64,000 nt of DNA from Roseococcus suduntuyensis (GCF_014196305.1 NZ_JACIDJ010000005.1:1-64000); one strand, 5' to 3'. Counted from the first letter of the stretch, positions 1 through 9,508 are shown. Program-made: numbers and translations. Notes: a model not told the origin generated them from the letters alone.

Positions 1-60
1 CCAGAACTCGCCCGCCATGATCATGCTCCGCTCAACACAAAGCTTGAATCACACAACGCC

Positions 61-141
61 GCGTCGGAGCTAGAACTGATTGGGTTTGGAGCCTAGAGCA
101 ACATCCGACCGGATGGAATCATCCGGTCGGATGAAGCTGCT
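61..141. repeat. Composite palindromic intergenic element, copy 1
   Basis: Two perfect 12-base arms, ATCCGACCGGAT at 103-114 and ATCCGGTCGGAT at 121-132, enclose the loop GGAATC. The left flank (GAGCTAGAAC at 67-76 and CCTAGAGCAAC at 92-102) resembles the left flank of the second copy at 9537-9641, so the unit is larger than the core hairpin. It lies between the window edge and tRNA-Gln, where I see no gene. It may act as a transcript end or a nucleoid site; the function is unknown. Confidence 0.75.
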
Positions 142-234
142 CCGGGCCGGGATGCGTTGAGGAGGAACCGCCGGAGCCCGCTCTCGGCGATGGCGGGAGC
201 GGGCTGCGTGAACGCGGCATGTTCCGAAGTCAGC

Positions 235-309
235 TGGTTGGGGTGCTAGGATTCGAACCTAGGAATGGCGGTACCAAAAACCGCTGCCTTACCACTTGGC
301 TACACCCCA
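235..309 (-). tRNA. tRNA-Gln (anticodon TTG)
   Basis: Read leftward, the gene folds as a standard cloverleaf. The acceptor stem TGGGGTG (309-303) pairs with CACCCCA (245-239), followed by discriminator A (238) and an encoded CCA (237-235). The anticodon stem GCGGT/ACCGC holds the loop TTTTGGT, giving anticodon TTG for CAA/CAG glutamine codons. The T arm carries GGTTCGAATCC. Its 5' end overlaps the last ten bases of ispE on the same strand, so tRNA maturation would cut the ispE message near its stop codon. Confidence 0.97.
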
Positions 310-1190
310 ACGGCGCCGGGAGCGTGTAGCGAGGCTTCGGCCCTGCCGTAAAGCCCCCCGCCGCTGCGCCACCACTGGGCGGGAAGAAGGCCCTCCGCCG
401 CATGCGCCTCGGCGGGGGTGGCGAACAGGGCGAAGCAGGTGGCGCCGGACCCGCTCATGCGCGCGAGCAGGGCGCCGGGCAGGGCGGTCAGCGCCGCCAG
501 CACCTCGCCCACTTCGGGGCAGAGGGCGCGGGCGGGCGCCTCCAGGTCATTGGTGAGATGCGCGAGGTCGGCGGCCATGGCGGCGGCGTCGGGCCAGGCG
601 GCGGGAAGGCGGGCCTCGGCCGAGAAGCCTGGCGCGCGGGCACGGAAGACGGCGGGGGTGGCCAGTGGCACGCCCGGGTTCACCAGCAGCAGTCCACAGG
701 GGGGCAGGCGCGGCCCGGGCGAGACAAGCTCGCCCACCCCCTGCATCCGCGCGGGGGAGGAGGCCACGCAGACCGGCACATCCGCCCCCAGTGGCGCGGC
801 CAGCGCCCGCAGCGCGGCGTCATCCAGCCCCGCACCCCACATCCGGTTCAGCAGGCGCAACGCGGCCGCCGCATCGGCCGAACCACCGCCGATGCCCGAG
901 GCCACGGGCAGATGCTTGCGCAAGGTCAGCGCGGCGCGTGGCGCCACGCCGGCGGCGGCGGCCAGGGCGCGGGCGGCGCGCAGCACGAGGTTGTCGGGCT
1001 CCGCCTGGAGCGCGGCGCCGAAGGGGCCTTCCAGGGCGAGGCTCAGCCCCTCGGCGGGCGTGGCCGTCAGCAGATCGGCCGCCGGGCCGAACACCGCCAG
1101 GCTGTCCAGCAGGTGGTAGCCATCCGCCCGCCGCCCGGTGACGTGCAGGAACAGGTTCACCTTGGCCGGCGCGGCCTCTTCCAGCGTCAT
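300..1190 (-). CDS. ispE: 4-diphosphocytidyl-2-C-methyl-D-erythritol kinase
   Basis: Cytosolic GHMP-family kinase of the MEP isoprenoid pathway. It phosphorylates the 2-hydroxyl of CDP-methylerythritol using ATP. The 296-residue product starts [17 protein letters not shown], with the substrate-binding lysine of the PAKVNL motif near residue 9. It has the glycine-rich GHMP ATP loop [17 protein letters not shown] at about 94-110 and a C-terminal [13 protein letters not shown] motif, all typical of IspE. The ATG at 1190 is chosen because the reading frame farther upstream is only a shadow of the TPR gene. It follows that gene by eight bases, so the two are probably cotranscribed. The TAG stop lies inside tRNA-Gln. 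Confidence 0.95.
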   Translation of the reverse strand: MTLEEAAPAKVNLFLHVTGRRADGYHLLDSLAVFGPAADLLTATPAEGLSLALEGPFGAALQAEPDNLVLRAARALAAAAGVAPRAALTLRKHLPVASGIGGGSADAAAALRLLNRMWGAGLDDAALRALAAPLGADVPVCVASSPARMQGVGELVSPGPRLPPCGLLLVNPGVPLATPAVFRARAPGFSAEARLPAAWPDAAAMAADLAHLTNDLEAPARALCPEVGEVLAALTALPGALLARMSGSGATCFALFATPAEAHAAEGLLPAQWWRSGGGLYGRAEASLHAPGAVGV

Positions 1191-1198
1191 GGGGCGGG

Positions 1199-2959
1199 TC
1201 AGCGGCTGGCGGCGCGGGGCAGGGAGGGCATGGCCAGCCCCTGGGCGAGCTTGGTGGTGAGGCGCGCGGCCTCCACCGGGCCTGGCTCCATGGCGAGCGC
1301 CCGGCTCCATTGGAAGCGGGCCTCGTTCTGGCGTCCGGCCATCCAGTAGGCATCGCCCAGATGGTCGTTGATGGTGGCGTTGCGCGGTTCCAGCTCCACC
1401 GCGCGCTCCAGCCAGAGGATGGCCGCCGGGTAGTCGCCCATGCGGAACATCGCCCAGCCCAGGCTGTCCACTATGTTGCCGTCCTCGGGGCGCAGGGCCA
1501 GGGCGCGTTCCAGCATCTCCCGCGCACGGTCGAGGTTGATGCCCTTGTCGGCCCAGCTGAAGCCCAGGTAGTTCAGCACATAGGGCTGGTCGGGCGAGAG
1601 GCTGAGCGCGCGCAGCAGGTCCTGCTCCGCGCCGGGCCAATCACCCGCGCGCTCCCGCGAGATGCCGCGGGCGTAGAAGATCTGCCAATCCTGTTCCCGC
1701 ACTTCGGGCAGGCGGGCGAGTGCCGCGTCGTATGCCCGCACCGCCTCGGCGAAGCGGCCGCGCCGGCGCAGGATGTCGCCCAGATGCAGCAGCGGCTGGG
1801 GCTGGGCGGGATGGGCCGCCGCGAGGTCCGCCAGCAGGCGCTCCGCCTCGGGCAGGCGTTCCAGGCGGTCCAGCAGGAGGGCGCGGCGCAGCTGGGCCGG
1901 GCCATGCAGGGGGTCACTGGCGGCGACACGTTCCAGCACGGTCAGCGCGGCTTCGTGGCGTTCGGCCTCCGAGAGCGTGTCGGCCAGCAGCATCAGCGCC
2001 GGGCCGAAGCTCGGCCGCAGCCGCAACGCCAGGCGCGCCAGCGTGCCCGAGAGTTCCTCCAGCCCATGGCCGCGCAGGGCGGCGCCCAGCGCCACATAGG
2101 CTTCCGCCACGCCATCGGCCGGGCTCGCGATGGCGCGGCTGCCCAGCACCTGGGCGCGGGCGGCGCCCTGCGCGGCCAGGGCCATGTCCTCGTGCGAGGC
2201 GGCCAGCCCGTCGAGCAGGCGCTGGGCCTCCGTCGTCCGACCCGCGCGGTTGAGAATGCCCGCGGCCAGCAGGCTCATCCGCAGGGTGGGGTCGGGCTGG
2301 TCCGCCATGGCGATGCGCAGGAAGCGCTCGGCGTCGCGGGGGCGGTTCGCGATGTCGGCGATCAGCGCCGCATGCAGCGCGTTCAGCGCGCGCAGCCGCC
2401 CGCCATCGGCCAGCGGGCGCAGCAGCGCCAGCGCGGCATCGGTCTGGCCGCGCCCCGCCAGGGCCCAGGCGGTGAGGACGGGCTGCAGGCTCTGCACCGC
2501 GCCGGGGCGGGGCAGGGCGCGGACACGGGCCTCGGCCCGGTCCCAGCGCGCGCCCACGATCTCGGAACCAAAGAGCACGAGTTGCGCCGAGAGGTTGTCC
2601 GGCAGGCGCCGCGCCAGGCGCAGCGCATCGGGCCGCCCATCCATCAGCGCCGCCTGGAAGGCGAGTTGCAGAACGTCGCGCTGCTCGGGCTCGGCCTGGA
2701 GCGTCAGCAGCAGCGCGTCGGCCGCGATGCCGTCATCCTGCTCCTCGGCGGCCAAGCGCCCGACCAGGAAGCGGCCGAAGGCGCTGGCCCCGGGCGGTGG
2801 CGCCGTGCTGACGACGCCAATGCGCGCGCTGCGGTCCACCGTGCCGCCCGGAAGCGCGCCGCAGCCCGCCAGCAGCCCAGCCGCGAGCAGGCCCGTGGCG
2901 AGCCATGCGGCGGGCGGGAGGCGACGGTTCTGAGGGGGGCCAGGGCGGCGGTGAGCCAT
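1199..2959 (-). CDS. TPR-repeat lipoprotein upstream of ispE
   Basis: A 586-residue protein starting [10 protein letters not shown]. Residues 16-33 form a lipoprotein signal ending in the lipobox LLAGC (Cys33), so it is probably anchored in the periplasm or outer membrane. The rest is alpha-helical tetratricopeptide sequence; the C-terminal half has clear TPR consensus such as [14 protein letters not shown] and [23 protein letters not shown] proteins scaffold protein complexes, and the partner is unknown. The start at 2959 is preferred over in-frame starts at 2983 and 3016 because only it places the signal sequence at the N terminus; no strong ribosome site is visible. ispE follows after eight bases. 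Confidence 0.85.
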   Translation of the reverse strand: MAHRRPGPPQNRRLPPAAWLATGLLAAGLLAGCGALPGGTVDRSARIGVVSTAPPPGASAFGRFLVGRLAAEEQDDGIAADALLLTLQAEPEQRDVLQLAFQAALMDGRPDALRLARRLPDNLSAQLVLFGSEIVGARWDRAEARVRALPRPGAVQSLQPVLTAWALAGRGQTDAALALLRPLADGGRLRALNALHAALIADIANRPRDAERFLRIAMADQPDPTLRMSLLAAGILNRAGRTTEAQRLLDGLAASHEDMALAAQGAARAQVLGSRAIASPADGVAEAYVALGAALRGHGLEELSGTLARLALRLRPSFGPALMLLADTLSEAERHEAALTVLERVAASDPLHGPAQLRRALLLDRLERLPEAERLLADLAAAHPAQPQPLLHLGDILRRRGRFAEAVRAYDAALARLPEVREQDWQIFYARGISRERAGDWPGAEQDLLRALSLSPDQPYVLNYLGFSWADKGINLDRAREMLERALALRPEDGNIVDSLGWAMFRMGDYPAAILWLERAVELEPRNATINDHLGDAYWMAGRQNEARFQWSRALAMEPGPVEAARLTTKLAQGLAMPSLPRAASR

Positions 2960-3064
2960 GCATGTAATGTAGCAGCGCAGCATGGACCCGCGCCATGGTG
3001 ACGCGCCGAAATTCACACCGAATTGCCACAGTGTTGCCGGCTTGCATCAAGCGCCGACGGGCAC

Positions 3065-3733
3065 TCAACCGGGGCGGGAGATTGCCTGCGGCGAGGGGGC
3101 CAAAGGGAGGCGCAGACGCTGGCCATAGCCCTCGAACTGGTCGCGCACCGCCTCCATTTCGGCGGGCGTGAGCAGCGCCGGTTCGAGGCGCGCGGCCAGC
3201 ATGTCGAGGTATTGCCCGGCCAGGTTCTCCACCTCGCGCGCGAGGGTGGTGGCGGCGCGGATGTCCTGGCCGATGGCCACCACGCCATGATTGGCGAGCA
3301 GGCAGGCGCGGCGGCCCTCCAGCGCCTCGATCGCGGTCTCGGCCAGTTCCGGCGTGCCGAAGGTGGCGTAGCGCGCGCAGCGGATGTCGTCGCCCCCGGC
3401 CAGCGCGATCATGTAGTGGAAGGGCGGGATGTCGCGCCGCGCGCAGGACAATGCGGTAGCGCGCGGGCTGTGGGTGTGGACCACCGCCATGGCGTCGGGA
3501 CGCGCGGTGTAGATGGCCTGGTGCAGCCGCCATTCGGAAGAGGGCCGGCGCTGGCCGCCGATCACCGCGCCGGTAACGTCGAGCTCCACCAGTTCGCCCT
3601 CGGTCAGCGCCTCGTAGGGCAGGCCCGAGGGCGTGATGATGAACCCCCGGGCCGTGCGGAGCGACAGGTTGCCGGACTTGCTGGGCATGAAGCCCAGCCG
3701 GTCCAGCGCCTGCGCGGCCTCGATGAGGTTCAC
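3065..3733 (-). CDS. Class II aldolase/adducin family protein
   Basis: A 222-residue cytosolic protein of the fuculose-1-phosphate aldolase/ribulose-5-phosphate epimerase fold. Visible signatures are SGNLSLR (20-26), TPSG (34-37), catalytic Glu67 in SSEWRLH, zinc ligands His86 and His88 in VVHTHSPRATALS, and His149 in LLANHGVVAIG. These indicate a zinc-dependent enzyme that cleaves or decarboxylates a sugar phosphate or tetronate, but the substrate cannot be read from sequence. It starts at GTG 3733 and overlaps the TGA of the upstream small membrane gene (GTGA). It is therefore translationally coupled to that gene and to doxX. Confidence 0.88.
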   Translation of the reverse strand: MNLIEAAQALDRLGFMPSKSGNLSLRTARGFIITPSGLPYEALTEGELVELDVTGAVIGGQRRPSSEWRLHQAIYTARPDAMAVVHTHSPRATALSCARRDIPPFHYMIALAGGDDIRCARYATFGTPELAETAIEALEGRRACLLANHGVVAIGQDIRAATTLAREVENLAGQYLDMLAARLEPALLTPAEMEAVRDQFEGYGQRLRLPLAPSPQAISRPG

Positions 3734-3939
3734 TTGGCCTTCTCTCGCCGCTGGCGCTCCTCCGCGATGGCGCGGGCATGCGCCACCGTGCTGCGCTGGA
3801 AGCGCACGATCAGCGCCGCCCAGATCACGACCAGCAGCAGCGCCCAGAGGAAGCCGTGGTGGCGCAGCACGAGCGTCGCCGCCACGATCCAGCCCAGCGA
3901 CAGCACCATGCCCTGGCGCAGCAGCGAGAGCAGCGGCAT
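3730..3939 (-). CDS. Small two-helix membrane protein
   Basis: A 69-residue protein of no family I recognise. Two hydrophobic stretches (about residues 8-24 and 30-44) are followed by a basic, charged tail ending in RQRREKAK. The start at ATG 3939 is favoured over an earlier in-frame ATG at 3966 because it overlaps the doxX stop by one base (TGATG). Its own stop overlaps the aldolase GTG. Being wedged between two coupled genes supports a real gene of the same transcript; its role is unknown. Confidence 0.65.
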   Translation of the reverse strand: MPLLSLLRQGMVLSLGWIVAATLVLRHHGFLWALLLVVIWAALIVRFQRSTVAHARAIAEERQRREKAK

Positions 3940-4322
3940 CAGCGGCGCCGCGCGTCCAGGCTCCACGGCCCAGGGCCCGCGAAAACCAGGTAGAGGAAGA
4001 CGAAGCAGTAGAGGATGGCCGCGTCACCGCCGTTCAGCGTGGGGAAGATGCTGCGCGGCGCATGGGCGATGAAATAGGCGAAGGCCATCAGCCCCGACAG
4101 GACGAAGGCGGTAGGCCGCGTGAAGAGCCCGATGATGAGCAGCACGCCGCCCACGATCTCCAGCGCGCCCGCCACCCACAGCATCGAGAGGAAGTCCGGC
4201 ATGCGTGTGGCCGCGGGAATGCCGAGCAGCTTCTGCGTGCCGTGCAGCAGGAAGATGAAGGCGGTGACGACGCGCAGCACGCTCAACACATGCGGCGCGT
4301 AGCGGGTGAGGGAGTTGGTCAT
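3939..4322 (-). CDS. DoxX family membrane protein
   Basis: A 127-residue integral membrane protein with four predicted helices. It shows DoxX-family features: an early FLLHGTQKLLG motif, then EIVGGVLLIIGLFTRP and the closing ILYCFVFLYLVFAGPG helix. DoxX proteins are small membrane subunits linked to quinone oxidoreductases or thiol/oxidative stress, often with unclear individual function. The start is ATG 4322 with a good ribosome site (GGAAGGAC) about six bases upstream. It is the first gene of a coupled three-gene unit ending in the class II aldolase. Confidence 0.88.
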   Translation of the reverse strand: MTNSLTRYAPHVLSVLRVVTAFIFLLHGTQKLLGIPAATRMPDFLSMLWVAGALEIVGGVLLIIGLFTRPTAFVLSGLMAFAYFIAHAPRSIFPTLNGGDAAILYCFVFLYLVFAGPGPWSLDARRR

Positions 4323-4436
4323 GTGATGTCCTTCCGGCGGGCCCGGCGGCGAATCACCGGGCACATGCAGAAGCTTGTGCGTCGGGGATGCGGGGTTGCG
4401 AAGTGACGGATTGTCACAGCGCCCCCCGTGCCCGTC

Positions 4437-6065
4437 TCACATGCCGCCCGGATAGTTCGGCCCGCCGCCGCCCTCGGGCGTGCGCCAGTCGATGTTCTGG
4501 GTGGGGTCCTTGATGTCGCAGGTTTTGCAATGCACGCAGTTCTGCGCGTTGATCACCAGCGCGGGCTTGCCCTCCTCCACGCCCACCGCCTCATAGACGC
4601 CGGCGGGGCAGTAGCGGCTTTCGGGGCTCGCGAACTTCTCCCAGTTCTCGCCCAGCCACTTGCCGGGGTCCTTCAGCACCAGATGGGCGGGCTGGTTTTC
4701 CTCGTGGTTGGTGTTGGAGAGGAACACGGAGGAGAGGCGGTCGAAGGTCAGCACGCCATCGGGCTTGGGATAGGCGATGCGCGGGGCGTCGGCGGCCTTC
4801 TTGAGCGACTCATGGTCCTGGTGGTGCTTCATGGTCCAGGGCGCCTTGCCGCGGAACAGGTAGGTGTCCAGCGCCGCATTCGCCATGCCGCCCCAGAAGC
4901 CGAACTTGGCGAAGCCGTTGCGGATGTTCCGCACACCCTTCAGCTCCGTCCACACCCAGGACTGCGCCAGCTTCTCGGGATAGGCGTCCAGCACCGGCGG
5001 CCGCGCCTCCTGCGCCAGCGCCTCCGCCAGCGCCTCGGCCGCCACCATGCCGGACTTCATGGCGGTGTGCGTGCCCTTGATCTTGGGCACGTTCAGGAAG
5101 CCCGCGCCGTCGCCGATCAGGGCGCCGCCGGGGAAGACCAGCTTCGGGATGGCCTGGAACCCGCCCTCGTTCAGCGCGCGCGCGCCATAGGAGATGCGCT
5201 TGCCGCCCTCCAGCATCTTCCGCACCTCGGGGTGGGTCTTGAAGCGCTGGAACTCCTCGAAGGGCGAGAGCCAGGGGTTCGGGTAGTCCAGCCCCACCAC
5301 GAAGCCGATCGAGACCAGGTTGTCCCCCAGCATGTAGAGCCAGGAACCGCCATAGGTGTCCGACTTCAGCGGCCAGCCCGTGCTGTGCCAGATGAGGCCG
5401 GGGGTGTGCTTCTCCTTCGGGATTTCCCAAAGCTCCTTCATGCCGAGCGCATAGGTCTGCGGCTGGCAGTCGGCGCGGAGGTTGAAGGTCTCGAAGAGGC
5501 GCTTGGTCAGGCTGCCGCGGCAGCCCTCGCCGAACAGCGTGTAGGTGGCGCGCAACTCCATGCCGGGCTGGTAGTCCGGGCCCTTCTCGCCATTCTTCTG
5601 GATGCCCATGACGCCGGCCACGACGCCGCGCACCTGACCGTCCTCGATGATGGTCTCGGACGCCGCGAAGCCCGGGTAGATCTCGACACCCAGCGCCTCG
5701 GCCTTGGCACCCAGCCAGCGCGCGACATTACCCAGGCTGACGATGTAGTTGCCGTGGTTGTTCATCTGCGGCGGCGTGGGCAGCTTGAAGGCGCGCTTCT
5801 CGGTCAGCAGCATGAAGCGGTCCTCGCCGGCGGGCGTCGCCAGCGCCGGCGGGTCGTCGCGCCAGTCGGGGATGAGTTCATCCAGCGCGCGGGGTTCCAG
5901 CACGGCGCCGCTCAGGATGTGCGCGCCGACCTCGCCGCCCTTCTCCACCACGCAGACGGCGGCATCGGGATTGAGCTGCTTCAGCCGGATCGCGGCGGCC
6001 AGGCCCGCGGGCCCCGCGCCCACGATCAGGACGTCGAACTCCATGCTTTCGCGCTGCTCATCCAT
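4437..6065 (-). CDS. Electron transfer flavoprotein-ubiquinone oxidoreductase
   Basis: Monotopic inner-membrane flavoprotein (542 residues) that moves electrons from reduced ETF, generated by acyl-CoA and amino-acid dehydrogenases, to ubiquinone. The N-terminal FAD fold is DVLIVGAGPAGLAAAIRL (11-28). The C-terminal [4Fe-4S] cluster is ligated by Cys486, Cys510, Cys513 and Cys516 (CPAGVY and NCVHCKTCDIKDP). It ends in the family's usual NIDW...GGGGPNYP tail. Length matches the family. The ATG at 6065 is preferred because sequence upstream does not look coding, and AAAGGTG lies ahead of it. It is transcribed alone, divergently from the UDG gene. Confidence 0.97.
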   Translation of the reverse strand: MDEQRESMEFDVLIVGAGPAGLAAAIRLKQLNPDAAVCVVEKGGEVGAHILSGAVLEPRALDELIPDWRDDPPALATPAGEDRFMLLTEKRAFKLPTPPQMNNHGNYIVSLGNVARWLGAKAEALGVEIYPGFAASETIIEDGQVRGVVAGVMGIQKNGEKGPDYQPGMELRATYTLFGEGCRGSLTKRLFETFNLRADCQPQTYALGMKELWEIPKEKHTPGLIWHSTGWPLKSDTYGGSWLYMLGDNLVSIGFVVGLDYPNPWLSPFEEFQRFKTHPEVRKMLEGGKRISYGARALNEGGFQAIPKLVFPGGALIGDGAGFLNVPKIKGTHTAMKSGMVAAEALAEALAQEARPPVLDAYPEKLAQSWVWTELKGVRNIRNGFAKFGFWGGMANAALDTYLFRGKAPWTMKHHQDHESLKKAADAPRIAYPKPDGVLTFDRLSSVFLSNTNHEENQPAHLVLKDPGKWLGENWEKFASPESRYCPAGVYEAVGVEEGKPALVINAQNCVHCKTCDIKDPTQNIDWRTPEGGGGPNYPGGM

Positions 6066-6232
6066 GTCCGGCACCTTTCCCCACTGAGGCCGGCCCCAGG
6101 CGGGACCGGCGCAATTCTTCCCTCGCACAACGCCCGAACGGGGCCTTCCTCCGCCCGGCGCTGCAAAAAAGCCCGGGTCTGGTAGCGCGGGCGGCGGTTT
6201 CACGGAAGCCGATCAGACGCTAGAAGTGGCCG

Positions 6233-7042
6233 ATGGAGGCGGAACGCCAAGCCCTGATCGCGGCACTGGCCTGGCAGGTCGCCATGGGGGCGGATGAGGC
6301 GATCATGCCCATGGCGCTGGACCGCGCCGCCGCGCGGCCGACCCCGCCACCAGCCCCGCCCGCGCGACCACCATCAGCGCCCCTTGCCGCGCCTCCGCCC
6401 GCCGCCCCGGTGCAGGAGGAGGCCGCTTCCCTCGCCGCCGGCGCCGACAGCCTGGACGCGCTGCGCGAGGCCATGGCCCGCTTCACCGGCAGCCCGCTGC
6501 GCGAGACAGCCACCAACATGGTCTTCGCCGACGGCGTGGTGGGCGCACCTGTGATGGTGGTGGGCGAGGCGCCTGGCGCCGAGGAGGACCGGCTGGGCCG
6601 CCCCTTCGTCGGTGCCTCGGGCCGGCTGCTGGACCGGATGTTCGCCTCCATCGGGCTGGGGCGTGAGGCAAGCCTCTACATCACCAACATCCTGCCCTAC
6701 CGCCCGCCCGGAAATCGCACGCCGACGGATGCGGAGCTGAACCTCTTCCTGCCCTTCGTGCTGCGCCATGTGGCCCTGGCCCGGCCGCGTTTCCTGGTGC
6801 TGGCGGGGGGTGTGGCGGCCAAGGGACTGCTGCGCCAGCGCGAGGGCATCACCCGGCTGCGCGGTCGGTGGCACCAAGTATCGTTATTTGACGGGCAAGT
6901 CATTCCTGCGCTGCCGACACTACATCCTGCTTATATTTTGCGTAACCCGCTGGCCAAGCGAGATGCCTGGGCCGATCTGCTGTTGTTGCGACGCAGCATA
7001 GAAGATGGCGAGAATGTGGCGAATGGTCAGGGTCGGGATTAA
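6233..7042 (+). CDS. Uracil-DNA glycosylase family 4/5-like protein, cysteine-free
   Basis: A 269-residue base-excision repair protein of the SPO1/family 4 uracil-DNA glycosylase superfamily. A proline-rich linker (about 32-60) leads to the fold with motif 1 GEAPGAEEDRLGRPFVG, the YITNILPYRPPGNRTP loop, and the C-terminal LPTLHPAYILR motif. Canonical family 4 enzymes bind a [4Fe-4S] cluster through four cysteines. This protein contains no cysteine at all, and the usual position before the LRETATN stretch is serine, so the cluster appears to be lost. The last 150 bases are visibly less GC-rich than the rest. Activity on uracil is therefore inferred, not shown. Confidence 0.85.
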   Translation: MEAERQALIAALAWQVAMGADEAIMPMALDRAAARPTPPPAPPARPPSAPLAAPPPAAPVQEEAASLAAGADSLDALREAMARFTGSPLRETATNMVFADGVVGAPVMVVGEAPGAEEDRLGRPFVGASGRLLDRMFASIGLGREASLYITNILPYRPPGNRTPTDAELNLFLPFVLRHVALARPRFLVLAGGVAAKGLLRQREGITRLRGRWHQVSLFDGQVIPALPTLHPAYILRNPLAKRDAWADLLLLRRSIEDGENVANGQGRD

Positions 7043-7139
7043 CTTCACCACAGCCGCTGGTTGAATCTTCCCGTCTTCGGCTTTTCTTCAGGAATATCGC
7101 TTGCCAAGCCGGAGAACGGGTTGCTAACCCTGCCGGGCC

Positions 7140-8963
7140 ATGAGCGCGATGAGCCCTCTGGCCCGTTGCGCCATGGCCGCTTCCGCCGTCATGGCCATGG
7201 TCGTGACAATGCCCTGCGGGGCATTCGCGGAACGGGCCGCACCACAAGATACCCCCTCTCGCGTGCGGGTCGCGGCCTCTATGGAGGCGTCCTCGCTGCC
7301 GCAGCCGCTCTCCACGGCGGATGCTGCCCGGCTGCGCCGTGCCTTCGAGGCGCAGGCCCGCGGCGACAGCGCCGCCGCCCAGCGCGAGGCCGACCGCGTC
7401 GCCGATCGGCGCCTGCACGGGCACCTGCTGGCCAAGCGGCTGCTGCGCCCCGGGGGCGCGCCCTCGGCATCGGTTCTGCACGCCTGGTTGCTCGAACACG
7501 CCGATTTGCCCGATGCGCCGGCGATCCATGCCACCCTGATTGCGCGCCTGCCCAGGGGCGCCGCCGCGCCGCCGCCGCCCGCCGAGGCGGGCGAGGCCGC
7601 GCCCACCGAAATTCCGGAAGATCAGCGCCCGAGCGCGGCCCTGGTCCGCCGCGCCGCGCTGGACCGCGCCGTGCAGGGCCGCCTGGCCGAGGGCCGGCCG
7701 GACCTCGCGCTGCGCGCCGTCACCTCCGCCGCCGGCATTGGCCAGGCTTATGGCGCCCAGCTTCGCGCCGAGATCGCGCAGGTCGTCTTCCGCCAGGGCG
7801 ACCATGCCGAGGCGCGGCGCCTGTCGGAGGAGGCGTTGGGCCTCGACGGCGCCAACCCCGCGGCCGCCCACCAGGCGGGGCTCTCGGCCTGGGCGGGTGG
7901 GGACTACGCCGCCGCCTTCGCCTATTTCGAGCGCGCCGCCCGCTCCGACCGCGCCGCGTCCGCCCTGCGCGCCTCATCCGCCTATTGGGCCGCCCGCGCC
8001 GCCGTCCGCGCCCGCCGCCCGGCCCAATACGCCCCCTGGATGCTGCTGGCCGCGCAGGAGACGCGCACCTTCCATGGCATGATCGCCCGCCGCGCGCTGG
8101 GCCTGCCGCCCGGCCTGGCCTGGGAGCGCGATGTGGAGGATGGCGGCACCGCGGCCCTGCTCGCCGCGGCCATCGCCGAGACGGCGGGCGGATGGCGGGC
8201 GCTGGCTTTGTTGCAGATCGGCCAGCATGAGCGCGCGGAGGCGGAATTGCGCCTGCTGCATCGCCGCGCCCGCAACAATCCCCGCATGCTGCAAGGCATC
8301 CTGGCCGTAAGCCAGCGCGCGGGCTTCACCGAACTGGCCTCGCTGGCCGCCGAGGATCTGCCGAGCGAGGGCAGCCTCGCGCGGGATTCCGCGCGCTACC
8401 CGCTGCCCACCCTGATGCCGCCCTCCGGCTTCCGCCTCGACCCCTCGCTGCTCTACGCGCTGGCCCTGCAGGAAAGCCGCTTCAACCCGAACGCGGTCTC
8501 GCGCGCCGGGGCGCGGGGGCTGCTGCAGATCATGCCCGCCACCGCCAGCTATGTGGCGAGCGACCCCTCGCTGCGCCGGGGAGCGGGGGCACGCCGGCTG
8601 CATGACCCGGCCTTCTCGCTGGAGATCGGGCAACGCTACCTGCACTATCTGGCGCGGCAGCAGGCGGTGGGCGGCGACCTGATCCGGCTGCTGGCGGCCT
8701 ATAATGCGGGGCCGGGGAACCTGTCGCGGTGGCTGAACTCCATCGCCCATGCGGAGGACCCCATGCTCTTCATCGAGAGCATCCCCATGGCCGAGACCCG
8801 TGCCTTCGTCCGCCGTGTGCTGACCTTCTCCTGGATCTACGCGAGCCGGCTCGACCTGCCCACGCCCAGCCTGGACGCGCTGGCGGCCGGGGAGTTCCCC
8901 CGCTTCTCCGGCACCGACGAGGTCACGGCGATGTTGCGCGAGCGGCCGCGCCTCGCCAACTAG
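7140..8963 (+). CDS. Soluble lytic murein transglycosylase (Slt family)
   Basis: A 607-residue periplasmic enzyme that cleaves peptidoglycan to 1,6-anhydro-muropeptides. An N-terminal signal peptide ends around residue 30 (CGAFAER). A long alanine-rich helical superhelix of TPR-like repeats spans about 50-400. The C-terminal SLT domain carries catalytic Glu445 in ALALQESRFNPNA, GLLQIMPATA, and the AAYNAGPGN motif. Size and order match Slt70-type enzymes. The start is ATG 7140; ATG 7149 is possible. moaB follows after five bases, so the two may share a transcript. Confidence 0.93.
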   Translation: MSAMSPLARCAMAASAVMAMVVTMPCGAFAERAAPQDTPSRVRVAASMEASSLPQPLSTADAARLRRAFEAQARGDSAAAQREADRVADRRLHGHLLAKRLLRPGGAPSASVLHAWLLEHADLPDAPAIHATLIARLPRGAAAPPPPAEAGEAAPTEIPEDQRPSAALVRRAALDRAVQGRLAEGRPDLALRAVTSAAGIGQAYGAQLRAEIAQVVFRQGDHAEARRLSEEALGLDGANPAAAHQAGLSAWAGGDYAAAFAYFERAARSDRAASALRASSAYWAARAAVRARRPAQYAPWMLLAAQETRTFHGMIARRALGLPPGLAWERDVEDGGTAALLAAAIAETAGGWRALALLQIGQHERAEAELRLLHRRARNNPRMLQGILAVSQRAGFTELASLAAEDLPSEGSLARDSARYPLPTLMPPSGFRLDPSLLYALALQESRFNPNAVSRAGARGLLQIMPATASYVASDPSLRRGAGARRLHDPAFSLEIGQRYLHYLARQQAVGGDLIRLLAAYNAGPGNLSRWLNSIAHAEDPMLFIESIPMAETRAFVRRVLTFSWIYASRLDLPTPSLDALAAGEFPRFSGTDEVTAMLRERPRLAN

Positions 8964-8968
8964 GGCCC

Positions 8969-9508
8969 ATGCCCATTGATCCGAACGGCACCTTCGTGCC
9001 GGTGAACATCGCCATCCTGACGGTCTCCGACACGCGGGACCTCGCCTCCGACCGCTCGGGCGACACGCTAGCCATGCGGATCGAGGCATCGGGCCACAAG
9101 CTCGTGGACCGCGCCCTGCTGCGCGACGAGGCCGACCTCATCGCCGGGAAGCTGCGCGACTGGATCGCGGACCCGCAGGTGGATTGCGTCATCACCACGG
9201 GCGGCACCGGCATCACCGGCCGCGACGTGACGCCCGAGGCCTTCGCCCGTGTCCTGGAGAAGGAGATCACGGGCTTCGGCGAATTGTTCCGGATGCTGAG
9301 CTACCAGAAGATCGGCACCTCCACGATGCAGTCGCGCGCCATCGGCGGCGTGGCGGGGGGTACCTACCTGTTTGCCCTGCCGGGCAGCACCGGGGCGGTG
9401 AAGGATGCCTGGGATGATATCCTGGTCTGGCAGCTCGATGCGCGGCATCGCCCGTGCAACCTGGTGGAACTGATGCCGCGCCTGAAGGAGCATTTGGCTC
9501 CCGGCTGA
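8969..9508 (+). CDS. moaB: Molybdenum cofactor biosynthesis protein MoaB
   Basis: A 179-residue cytosolic protein of the MoaB/MogA family, which acts in molybdopterin adenylylation or related steps of molybdenum cofactor assembly. It shows NIAILTVSDTR (13-23), the MPT-binding TTGGTGITGRDVTPEA motif, and LPGSTGAVKDAW near the C terminus. The ATG at 8969 begins just after the transglycosylase stop and fits the family N terminus. A hairpin (9497-9517) spans its stop codon. MoaB and MogA are hard to separate by sequence; the single-domain length favours MoaB. Confidence 0.92.
   Translation: MPIDPNGTFVPVNIAILTVSDTRDLASDRSGDTLAMRIEASGHKLVDRALLRDEADLIAGKLRDWIADPQVDCVITTGGTGITGRDVTPEAFARVLEKEITGFGELFRMLSYQKIGTSTMQSRAIGGVAGGTYLFALPGSTGAVKDAWDDILVWQLDARHRPCNLVELMPRLKEHLAPG

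Noticed and set aside
1-25. Start of a leftward gene at the window edge (ATG-ATC-ATG-GCG, then GEFW)
   Set aside because: Only six to eight codons are visible. The N terminus resembles that of some IS5-type transposases, but this is far too short to support a call.
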